Source: Gymnorhina tibicen
Lineage: Eukaryota > Chordata > Aves > Passeriformes > Artamidae
NCBI GenBank assembly: GCA_013399875.1
Contig: VXAZ01007501.1
Coordinates: 1,712,155-1,776,154, forward strand
Length of the DNA: 64,000 bases
Direction: 5' to 3'
Part shown: one piece after another, positions 53,216 to 64,000 of the stretch
How the letters are laid out: every line of letters begins with the position of its first letter
Position numbering within the stretch: the first letter of the stretch is position 1
The notes under the pieces: generated by a model
Seen by the model: only the letters and a program-made list of their open reading frames with translations
Databases searched by the model: none
Told to the model about the DNA's origin: nothing
Position numbers and translations under genes: made by a program

Positions 53216-56200
53216 AATAGTGATGACAATGATAAAAACTCTTTTCACATCTTTCCAAAAACTTCAGTGTTTTTTTAGTCACAGAGCAATAGACTTTGTA
53301 GGCTGTTATATGCATTCATTGCCAAAACACCCACATCTAAAAGTAAATATAAGTGCATTGTGACTTATTTTCCCATGCTTTCTCCCACAGAATTGTTTCT
53401 GTTTAATAATAAGTGGTGTATGGGAGAAAAAAATCTTACAGCACTCCTCCATTGAAATTGCTTGCTAGATACGGAAGAGGAGAATGCTATAACATGAACT
53501 GTTCAGAGGTCATCCATCAAAGTAGCCAAGCATAAATCTGTTTTATTTTCATTGTTGTCCATTTCTGCATCATTTAAGTCAGAGTGGAGTTATTCTATTA
53601 GACCTCTAAACTTGTCTTCTTTTCTAAAATCACTTGGATATTTAAAAGGCTGACTTGCAAGTGAAAGAATAAAGATATAGTTTGTTCCTCCTCTACAGTG
53701 TTTCTTCATCCATTTTCAATATGCCTTTCAGTTGATCTATATGCTTTCTTATTTTCAAACCATTTCAGTAGTGCACATTATTCTGCTTTTTTTTGGTTCT
53801 TTTTAGAAACTCTCTGTGGGGAGTTGTTCTGCACCTATACCGCTATGTAAGGGAAAAAAAATATTCTCCATATCTTCACCCATCACATTCTCCACAAAGT
53901 ATTACCTGGGATGATGATCCCATTATATCACAGTCACAGAGATCATTGTAAAAACTATCTGTCTAAAAGGAATGCTGTTGTCCTGAACATTGAGCAATTA
54001 CAGATCAGAGTTCTTGAGATCCCTTTTGGGGAAGAAAAGGAAGAAGGAAAGAAAAAGTGGTGCTATTGGAACTAAAGAGGAGAAAGGATCAAAAGCAATC
54101 GCTGCATGTGAGATTTCTTAACAGTGTGAAAGCTAACACTGTGTAGTAATCTCTAAGGATAGTAGGTTAAAGTACATTCATTTGAATGTTACTCTGAGAA
54201 CCACTTTAGTACAGATAAAATTGGAAGAACCTTGGGATCTGAATGCTATAAAAACTAATTGGAGACTTCTGTATTTCCTAGAGACTGCTTCTTTTCATTG
54301 TGTGCATGTTGTATAGTTGTGCCAGCTGAAAAGAATTTTAAAAATGTACGGCGTATCACATTATATACACAATTGTGTATACATTACACACTTGTAAAAA
54401 TGTTACAGAATGAACAAAGCGGTGCAGATTCAGAACCTGTGAAAGACTCTGAGGAAACAATTAGGTGCAACTTGGACAAATGGTCAAATTTTGTCATCTT
54501 AAGTCTGCAGAGTTTGTGGGATATACTACATGGTTTCTTGAAGGAAAAGGTGCTGTGTCAATGGACTAATTTTGCTTTTCTCATTTTGAATAATTTTTAG
54601 GGGTGAGAAGAAAATTACTTCTTTCAAAAGTACTAATGTTGCATCACACTAGGAGCTATAAGGAACACTGTAATCTGTCTGACAGAGTGCAACAGTTACA
54701 AATAACTGCTTAAACAAGAAAACCCCAACTAATTGAGACACAAGTATTCTTGGGCATGTGTGATTTTTCTGGAGACATTTGATTACTTTTTAAAAATCAT
54801 AGAATAAAAACACTTGCCCAGAAATTCTCTAATCGTTTGGATGTGCTGCAAGTAGGAGAATTTTCAATCAATACTGTGTGTAAAATAACTAAAATACTAA
54901 ATAGATAAGTAGAAATGTGTCAGTTTATGGCCACACATAAACACAGTCATGAAATACATTGAGGTCTTGAGCAGTGGTTAGGATGATTAAATGCACTATT
55001 TCTATAAATTTTTTTAGAATAGGACACCCATCTGATGATAAAACTGTAACCTCTGGAACTTTGAACACTCAGATTCCATAAAACAGATTTATGCTTCCAG
55101 GGAAATTCTTAGTGTAGGCCTTGTTTTCAAGCCTGGTTGTGTTGAAACATGAAGAAGACTTCACCTGATGTCAAACAGAATCTCAGGATTCATAGCTCCA
55201 ATGCCAGCTGGATGTTTCTGTACTGCCTTTGAATTACAATGATAAAGGAGTAAGGGTGATCTGATCTTTCTGGTACTGATGAACTGTTATGCAGTGCTTA
55301 GGACCAGATTCACAACAGATTCACAAAGTGTGAATCCTAATAAAATGAGAGGCTTTTCAATTCCTGTGATTTCAAGAATGAAAAGACAGGACAAAGAGTT
55401 GTAAGTTAGAAGAACTGTCATGCTAGGCCATAATTCAGAAATGCAGAGTTTGAGCACTGTGGAACAGCTCACCTGGAACCAGTTGCCTATGATTCCTCCT
55501 CATAATGAATTTCTGTGTGCAGAAGAGACTGCATCTCCAAATGTACAAATCTGTGAAGACATGCAGTGTGTTTAGTTGATTCTTACAAAAGAAAAGCCTT
55601 ATTTGCTTGTATCTAGAAAGCAAAAAAAGCCATCCTGCTTCCCTGGCTGAGGAAACCTAAGACTGTATGCGGTGCGTATTACTGATTTTTGCACTGAGAA
55701 CCAGGTACGGAGTCTTAAAAATGCATTATCTGGGCATTATGTAAAATATCAAGCACATTTGTAGGCATGAGGAAAACTAATTTGCATATTCTAATGTTAT
55801 AAACAACCACAGCTGTTTGGCTTCATTAATATATTGCCAGCAAAAAGTAGGTCAATATACATTTGCTCCTTGTTCTCTGAGCCAGCTGTCAGACTAATGG
55901 ATGTGCATACATCGCGGGGGGTGTTCATCACAGGCCTAATTTCCCCATAACTTACTGGGAAAACAAGTTCAGACGAGAAAAGTTGAAGATGGTGAAATAC
56001 TATAACTTTTAGAATTTGTTGGAACATATGTCTCTGATATGGGCAATTGCAACTTTTATTCATGTCTCTGGGGGAAGCTGCTTTTCCAGTCAGGTCGAAG
56101 ATGAATCTATATTGTCATGAGAACCATGCGACTAGACAATGTGATTTATGGCAGGACAGAATTTTTTTTCCAAATATCTCTTCATCTTACTGTTCCAACA

Positions 56201-59200
56201 CCGTTGGCTTATGACTTGAGTTTACAATCACATTTTCTTTTTTTCTTGTTATATTTTGTTTTCAATGATTGTGGCATTTCACAGAGAATCTATTTGGGAA
56301 TCTGTCTCTGGGACTTGTCACTAGCCGCTGGTTTTGAACGAATCATTGTAAGCTGCTGAACTTGGCTCAGGGATTTAATGGAAGCTGTTTCCCTGTACAC
56401 ATGCTCATTGCATGATCTCTCACATACCTTCCTCACTGAGAATATTAAAAATATGACAGTGGTTTTGTGAGAACATGCTGAGACTCACAGTTTAAAACAA
56501 GGGGAAAAAAAGATGATTCCTGTAGGTAATCTTGATTCCATATGTGTAAAGTATGTAAAACACATTAATTTAGACATAAGTATTACACAAATGCTTAACT
56601 GGGATGAATAAATAAATACATGAACATTAGAATAATGTCTTGGCTTTTCATCATCATTGCCAAACCTTCAGAGTGGAAGCATGCTCAAGTAAGTAGGTGA
56701 AAGTAAAGGACAGTTACAGTTGTTCGTCTTCAAAATTTGCTCCTTTTGAGCACAAGAAGGCTTAAGGAGAAATATTTGAATAGCTAAAGACTGAGATTTT
56801 CATCATAAAAGCTCTCTTAAAAATAGCTCAGCTTCTATTATACAAACTATTTTAAAATTACTTAAATATTCATTAGCTCGAATATAATATTTATTCTGGA
56901 TTGTAACTTGAAAGTAGAATTTTAAACCTCTGGGTATTAATGAATACCTCTTTTCTCCTTTCAAAGCCATAAATGTGGCAGCATAAAAATTTGAAACATG
57001 TAGAAGAAAAACCAATGTATGCATGTGACATAAACATGAGAAGCCTAACTGTTTCTCAGTTTCTCCCACAGCTCAAGGGAAAATGTTTCTTGAAAGTGCT
57101 TCAGATTCTCAGTTTTTCATTAGTGATTTATCCACTAATATATAGGTGGGGTTTTTTTATTTACATGCTTTTTAGTCACTCTAAGATATATCAAGGCTCG
57201 TGTTAATACGTGATAACACACACCACATGTTGGAAGTACAGGGCTTCACCTTCTTTCTGACAACCCTCACAAAGCATATGTTATCTCTCACTAACACTTG
57301 CCTTGTTGTCTCTCACTGCTCAACTGAATCGCACAATCAATTGCACATCACACGTGACAGCCCTTGGGCTTCAGCCAGTCCTTTTCTGACAACTGGCTCT
57401 GGCTGTGAGGAAGCAGTCTATTAATAACCCAACATTGTATTAAGGGACTTACTTAGGAGTGAAATAGAATTGTGAGCAAGTTCTCTTAAATTCAAATATA
57501 AAATTTGTAAGATTATGACTAAAACAAACCAATGAAACTGTAAAATATGAAGCTATGGCTAGGGATTTATCTTTTAACCTGTCCTTGTGCAGACAGGGTA
57601 GAGTGAATAGAAATGTCACATTGCTGCCTTCTGGTATGGCTGAGAAGCACTGGCACAACAGGGAGAGCTCTCCAGGCTGCAGATATAGTTCTTTCTGTGA
57701 GGCATCAAGCACACAGCTATCTGCCTTCCAGCCAGCCTGCAGGCCTGATTTGGAGTCCTCCAATGCTTCCCTCTCAAGTGTGATCATAGTGAGGATGCCC
57801 TACTTCTTTAAGGTGAAAATTTTGGAAGAACAGCAGAGAAAATGAAGAGGCTGAGACTGGCTGGCTGTGAGGGATGTTTAGGCACCAGGCACATACTGGC
57901 TCTGGGGGAGAGACAAATCAGATAGCTAGAAGCTTCTGTTAAACACCTTTGGCATATGAAATTGATCAAAATATGATTCATTCCTAAAGGTTTTGTTCAG
58001 ACATATACTGTTTTCATAAATGTTTTTTAAGAACTCGGGAAGTAGTCCAAGTCCCAGAAGAGAAGATTAATGAAGAAGCTTGTTTTTCCCTTCAGAGATT
58101 AAATGGAACATGTCTTGTAGCCCTTTTTTTTTAAAAAAAAAAACCCCGATACTTTAGTATTACAATTATTAAACAGAATTAAAAATAAATGAAAGGGAAA
58201 TCTCATAACTGGGCAAACCTGAATTAGTTTAGCAAATCTCAGCAGAGAACTTCTCTGGTTTCAGATTAGATCTTATTTGAACAATCAAACTATGTGTCAA
58301 AATTCCTGTTACAAGTTATATGGGACAACTGTCATTCTTAATTAAATCTGGAATAACACAACAAATATACTTTTCAAAACTAGCTTAATAGTGGATATAA
58401 AACTGACACACCATAACTAATTCGTGTTACAAGTCCAGATTTGAACACATAAAATTCATTTCTAGTGGTTGTAGAGATCCTAAATTGCCCAATCACTGGT
58501 AAGATATAGTGGTGGTAATGATTCTGAATCCCATGTGATTTTATCTTTATTCTGCTTTTCTCTGAAGCATTTCATCTGAGTTATGCAACATTAATCCTGA
58601 TATATGACTACTGTAACCAGTGATTGAAAACCTTAAAGGTTGAGCTTAAAGACGTATGCATGAAAAACAGTGTGAACCTCCTTTTTCTGCAATCCTGAAA
58701 TACTTAATGCCAGACTTATATTGCAACGGCCATAACAGAAAAAAAATATTTTACTAGAATCACAGAAGAAACTGATAGTTTAGTTTCAGCATCCCATCTG
58801 AAATATGCAAAGAAGATAAGTATAAATACTTTTATTTAAGTCTCAATTTCACAAATCCTGTAGTATAAGATAGATTTTATCTATGTACATAATTGTTTTG
58901 AAGTTGAAACAAGCTACACGCATATCTTTTGTAGGAGCAGAGTCTTAAGATTTTATGGGAAAGAGACTGGTTTTATCCTTTTCTTTAGGCTAAAAAATAG
59001 AAACATTTTCCTCAAAGTTCTTCTTTTGTGCTACACACCTGGGAAATGGTTTGGGTGCTTACACAGCAGTCCATTGCACAATAGCAGTGGGGACAGAAGG
59101 ATTTCTGGTCCATATGGATGGGCCTGACAATGGGGTAAAGTAGACCCACGTTTTTAGAGATGCACACAGAGCTAAAAGGATGTGAAATGGTACAGAACAC

Positions 59201-61019
59201 AGACTCTGGGTAACTGAATTCTCAAATTAACTCTTGACAGAGATTGTCAGATACACAGGACTACCAAAACTAAAGAAGAATGCTCAGTCTTGTTCTTATT
59301 TTTAAACATCTATTCAAATTTAATTTTCTTAGATTTTTGAAACAAGTAGTATTGTCATAAAGATTTTATAATTTACCATAGGAACAGATATAAACCTATA
59401 AAGCAACTGTCAATGACGTCTTTAAATTTTTTAATATTTGTTGCATCATTGTTTGCTCACAGCAATTTTCTCTGTCAGGTTTTTATCCATGACAGTGACT
59501 CACCAGTTTCTTTCTAAACACAACATCAAAAATGTGTCCAGTTATTGAATGCTATTTCCATTTTAGTTTAGTTTAGCTCAGTTGTGCATATCCAAATAAA
59601 CATTTCCTGTGAAAACAGATTTCCACCTACTGAGTACTAGAGAAGTTTTTCATCTGTTAAGCCTGAAGCAAATGTATGAACTAAAAGGTCCACCTGGAAT
59701 TTTCCAAACATAGTTTTTCTTTCAGATATGGAAACAAAGCTATCTTCATAATAATAAGAAAACCAAACAGTAAATATGAGAAGAGGTTAGAAGACAACAT
59801 GGTTTCTGTCAAAAGACCTTCTTGGATCTTTTCCACATTTATAAGAATATTATTATCGGTCATTATTGTCTGCTCTTCAATAATATGAGTAGAATAATAT
59901 AGTCACAATACGAACCACCAGGGTTTTTTATCACGTTGCTGTTTTATTTCTAAAGGATTCTTGTATATAGTTTCCCCAGGAGGTATAGCTATCACAGACA
60001 TTGAAATCATGAGGTTTAAATGTATTTTCTGGAGATGAGCTCATTTTCACACTTGAAGAACCTGTGTATTTATGTCAATCTAGCCACCTTCCTGGACAAT
60101 TAAATTTCTTGTCTAGACTACCTGGGTAACAACATTTATGGAAGAAAAAAATTAAAGTCTTAACCACTTTTGCAAGTATTAGCTGACATATTAAGTGGAC
60201 AGAACATAATTTAGGACACTAGTGACCCCTTTTTGTAATGATAAGCCCCATTATATAAGCCTTTAAGTGACAAGAAAAACAAATGAACCACTCAGGTGAG
60301 TGTAATGGCGCTTGTAAAGAAGGAAGTGAGCCCAGAAACCTGGGACCTCATAGCTCTTTGCTCAGAGATACCTGAATACCCTTTGAGCAGCCAGCTCTGA
60401 GACAGAAGAAAGTGAAGGCTTCATTAGAGTTTATTTCATTTCCATTCATTATCTGTCCTAATGGAGATGGGGACTAGTGATGATGGGCTGCTAAATCTTT
60501 GAAAATCTGTCATCTTTACAGTTCTACCTTGAAAGAAAAGGCTGTCTCACAATATGTCCCCAGTTTGTCTCCTGGGGTGAAAGATCTGTTGACCATTGCT
60601 GAAGTTGCAAGCAGAAAAGGCAGAAGAAGGAATGGCAGGGATTGCAAGAGGAAGTCTCTTCCAGAGGTTTTGTCTTCCTATTGTTCAGCTGAGAGGGGAC
60701 TTTTGCAGCAATTAATTTTAACTGGTCTCTTTTCCTCAATAGATTAGGCATTCAGCTAAGCATCATAAACTCTACTAGTTTCTTTTATTTCCTGATCTAT
60801 TCTCCCACTTTCAGTGTGCAAACCATTTATGTAGGTACACTGAACTTACCAGTTGTATATTTTAGTATCATACAGGGACCCTCATGAGGGCCAAAGGGAC
60901 AGTAAACCATTGTAATATTTATGGTTAAAGGAATAGTCTGACTTAGCATATAGAAGTCCATCAGGCCTGCTTCCAGGAGGAACAGGAGCTATAAATTGGT
61001 GGACATTATTCCTACAAGA
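53216..61019. other. Noncoding AT-rich unique sequence
   Basis: I see no gene. Open frames of 60-113 codons on both strands lack recognisable domains. A back-to-back T9A11 run lies at 58124-58143. A small GC-richer patch lies at 57590-57780, and a local CpG cluster at 55912-55922. No mobile element was recognised beyond short ambiguous CR1-like words. Confidence 0.5.
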
Positions 61020-62140
61020 TCACAATAAGATTTTAGAATCAAAAATATTTGAGTTGGTAGGGGCCTCCAGAGTTCCCAAACTCCCACTCAATGCAGGAGC
61101 AGCTTCCAAGCTAGAATGTTTTGCTCAAGGTTGCTTCTCTGAGATTTGAAAATTTCCAAGGATGGAGCTTCCACAAACTCTCTGAGCACCTCGTTCTAGT
61201 GTTGCACCTCTCATTATTGCTATTATTTTCTTGTTTTCAAGCAGCAACTTCTTACTGTTACTACTAATGCTTTCATTGTACTGCTCTGTCTTCTCTGCAA
61301 CCACTCTTTAGGTAGTTGAAGGCTGCAGTTAGATCTTTTCCTCAGCCTTCTTTAGGGTAAACAAAACCAATTATCTTTGTCACTGTTCAACTACCATATG
61401 TTCCGGTCCTTAACCATTTTAGTTATGCTTCACTGGACTCTGCAGTTTGTTGATGAGCTAGGAGACTTGAAATTGGATAAAGGGTTCCAGATGCAACCTC
61501 GTAGATGCCAAAAAAAGGGAAGTAATAACCCTCCATCGAGTTACTTTTTATGCTTTGGCTGATGCAATCCGCTATGTGGTTAGTCTGTATCACTTGCAAG
61601 GGCACACACTGCTCACCCTCAGCCTAGAACCCCCCAGATCCTTTCCCCTATGCAAGGGCATAGCTGCTACCCACCCAACCAGTCTACATTCTATACCGGG
61701 CCATGGGTTTATTTCTGTCTCAGGTGCCAAAGTGTGCATTTCCACTTGTCAGACTTCATGAGGTTCATGCTAGCACATTTTTGCAGTGTACTGGGATCTC
61801 TCTGAATGGCACACCAAACCCTTCGGTGTACAAACAACTCTGCTAAACTTGGTGTCATCCAAAAACTTGCTTCCAAATCTCCTGTTGTCCAGGTCACTGA
61901 TGGAGATGTAAAATACTATGGAGCACTATTTTCTCTTGAAGGATAGTATTTATAACCAGACTTTGATCCAATGTCTATCATGTCCCTGCTCCTTACAAGG
62001 GGATTGGACTAGAAGACCTTTATAGGTCCCTTCTGACAAAAACTGTTCTATGATTCTATATCCACCACTCTCCCCTATGCCGAGAGCCAGTCATTTAAAG
62101 GCACCTGGTGTTTGAATATCTTGATATTGACAACAGTTGG
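61020..62140 (-). mobile_element. CR1 LINE, long antisense copy, interrupted
   Basis: Reading rightward, the antisense CR1 landmarks appear in order: the 3' UTR (TTGAGTTGGTAGGGGCCTCC, GGTTGCTTCTCTGAG, CCAAGGATGGAGCTTCCAC, CCTCGTTCTAGTG), then the ORF2 end (GGGTTCCAGATGCAACCTCG, TTCATGAGGTTCATGC, GGGATCTCTCTGAATGGC, TTGGTGTCATCCAAAAACTTGC, CAGGTCACTGATGGAGATGT). After an insertion it resumes with the ATGCCGAGAGCCAGTCATTT block. On the minus strand the broken ORF2 reads 'IQRD' and 'NLMK' type words. Frameshifts and stops show it is dead. It is more diverged than the CR1 nested inside it. The right edge is uncertain. Confidence 0.85.
61961..62060 (+). mobile_element. Short CR1 3' end, sense, nested in older CR1
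   Basis: Between two parts of the antisense CR1 is a plus-strand tail: ATGTCCCTGCTCC-like, GGATTGGACTAGAAGACC, TATAGGTCCCTTCTGAC and the octamer tail GTTCTATGATTCTATA. It is only about 100 bases, strongly 5'-truncated, and closer to the standard CR1 tail than the host copy. So it inserted later and in the opposite orientation. Confidence 0.85.
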
Positions 62141-64000
62141 ATTTTTTACCCACCAGGGTAGCAGGAATAACTATAATTAGTTCTTTGGTTTGGCTGAGAA
62201 GAACATGCTATATTGTTGAGATTGTTCCACAATTTTCCTGTTCAAGATGCATTTAAAAATATCAAGTATATTAGAGAACTTAAAACTGTTTCTTGTACAT
62301 TTTCTTGGTCACCTGCATAGCTGCATAGAACAGGAGTGTGTTTGAAGAAAGGGGGTAACCACAAAACCAGTCACACTGTCACACCACGAAGCATTCGGTA
62401 GAGCTTCAGGGATATTAGAAAAAAGTACATTTCTTTTTTTCAGCAAACTCTTTGATGCTTCTCCTGAAGAGTACTTGAAACTGTAATTACCGTACCCTGA
62501 ATCTTTTTAATTTATGCTGATATTAGAGATGGAAGTGTCAAGAAATATTCTGGAAGGGGCACAGGGAAACAAAGAAGGGATTAGAGAGTCATGGCCCTAC
62601 AAGAACATACTGGAGGAAAGTATTTCATTTTATTAAAAAAGAGATGCTACAAGGAGGCTTTCAAGCATTCCTCTTCATCAAAGGAAAGTTAAAAGCCTGT
62701 GAATGACATGGAGGATTTTTTTCCATAGTTTAAAAATCCTTTAGAGTTCTACAAGGCTCCTTACAATTAAGACCTATTCTCCTTCCCACCACCACCTTTT
62801 TGAAGTTATTTTGCTTGCTTTTGCTCTCTGCAATCTTTTTTTTTTTCTTTAATCAGATATTCATGTTACTATGCTATATAAGAAGTGCTTGGGCTTGTAG
62901 AAAATATGTCAAATTGTGTAATGGTGCAAAAACCATTCTGCCTTTTCTAAAATGCCATGAATATGCCATGCTCAGTCTTCCAGCTACAGAGTGAATCACA
63001 GTTAAGGACAAAATCTATTTAACTGTGTCATTATTTTAACTTTGTGCATATACACACACTAATGGGCATGCAGAGTCAGTAGCGCCACAGTTTATGAGAG
63101 CATTCTAGAGAGGTTGCACTGTGATGACCTATGATGTGGATTAATTGTGCTGTTTGTAGTTACACTTTGACTATCTGGCCTACTTTATATTGTCCTTCTT
63201 TTCAAGTCCTTCTATCTCTATGGAGTTCCTGACAATTCCCCTCCTGTTTGCCAATTCAGAACCTGAAAATCAAGAAAATTTCTATTACTTTCAGAGATGT
63301 TTTGTATAAAATAATTTAATGCCATTTTTGGCTTCCTTTTTTTTTTTTCCCAAACAACTCTTACTAATATTTTTCCATTTTTAAAATTTTAAATACCCAT
63401 TCAGTTGTATCTCTGATAAGTGGCTAACAGGCTAAAACTCCCACAGCATGCTGTGGTTGCAAGTTACTTAACAAAGCTCTCAAGCCTTCCAGAAAACAGC
63501 ACTGTAATAGGAGTTTGAGTTGGCTGGCTTTTTCCTCTCCTTTCCCTTGAAGCAGTGATACAAGGATGTCTACTGGAATAGAGCTGAAGCACACAATGAC
63601 AGCAGCTGTTGGCAAGGAGAAGGAGCAATAAAATCCTTAAATATTCAGGTACTTTTCCAATGTAAACAGAATTAGAAAGAATGTCCTTTGCACAAAAAAT
63701 ATCAGGATTTTTCAGTAACAAAGGTACAGGAACAGAGATTTTATGACCAATCATGAGCTTTTTGGTTCAAAACACAGTAGATGTACAGAACACAGATGAA
63801 CATCGAAAGCTCCCACAGGCCAAGTCCTTCATATTATTTTTTGTTATCATAATGTATTGATATAATCTACTTATGAATTTAAGATATCTTACACAGTGTA
63901 TAGAGCTGCAGGAAAATATAAACGGAGTTTAAAACTTCGGGACTTAATGGATCCCTGAGTTTCTTGGCTTTGGGAGCTGTTTATATGGTAAGAAACAGAG
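62141..64000. other. Noncoding AT-rich unique sequence
   Basis: I see no gene. T-runs lie at 62835-62846 and 63337-63350. Open frames of 60-96 codons at 62800-62994 and on the minus strand at 63424-63754 have no recognisable domains. No mobile element was recognised up to the window end. Confidence 0.55.

Noticed and set aside
54259..54600. 113-codon plus-strand frame
   Set aside because: No domain, no regulatory context, AT-rich codons and hydrophobic stretches typical of random AT-rich translation.
57449..57845. Overlapping 112- and 96-codon frames on opposite strands
   Set aside because: Mutually exclusive frames over a slightly GC-richer patch. Neither resembles a known protein.
58124..58143. 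T9 followed directly by A11
   Set aside because: A self-complementary run, but such runs are common in AT-rich DNA. There is no terminator or element context in a vertebrate genome.
58755..58800. AGAATCACAGAA resembling the start of an antisense CR1 tail
   Set aside because: The next expected block (GGTTGGAAGGGACC) is absent.

Overview
This window reads as noncoding vertebrate nuclear DNA, most probably from a bird. It is AT-rich with short homopolymer runs and few CpGs. No gene can be followed through it. Most recognisable repeats are CR1 retrotransposon pieces with the avian-type 3' end (ending in ATTCTATGATT-like octamers), plus two solitary retroviral-type LTRs. There are no tRNA, rRNA, CRISPR, operon or bacterial features. 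The species cannot be fixed from the sequence alone.

Layout: 1-7731 is unique AT-rich sequence with short T-runs and an AAT microsatellite. A minus-strand CR1 3' end lies at 7732-8060 and carries a 14-bp-arm palindrome. Unique sequence then runs to a plus-strand CR1 at 14050-14291. From 14292 to 28183 the sequence is again unique; it holds a 27-bp exact direct repeat at 19713 and 23616. A GC-rich solo LTR, plus strand, occupies about 28184-29186, with a TATA box and a polyadenylation signal. A plus-strand CR1 follows at 33895-34143. A weak exon-like block lies on the minus strand at 35784-35871. A second, unrelated LTR, minus strand, occupies about 40414-41342, with a G-quadruplex motif in its U5 part. 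A CR1 ORF2 remnant at 43511-43766 runs into a (TTCTA)n microsatellite. A weak MIR-like SINE sits near 53085-53215. A long minus-strand CR1 at about 61020-62140 is interrupted by a younger plus-strand CR1 3' end at 61961-62060.

The open reading frames available (60-130 codons) are what chance gives in DNA of this composition. None shows a recognisable cellular protein domain. The exceptions that can be explained are frames inside the GC-rich LTR (shadows) and frames over degraded CR1 ORF2. The region is best described as an intergenic or long-intron gene desert. No new biological system was found. The most useful leads are the two LTRs as possible promoters or exons, the 27-bp duplicated segment, the minus-strand exon-like block, and a few stretches that look like conserved noncoding elements but need alignment to test.
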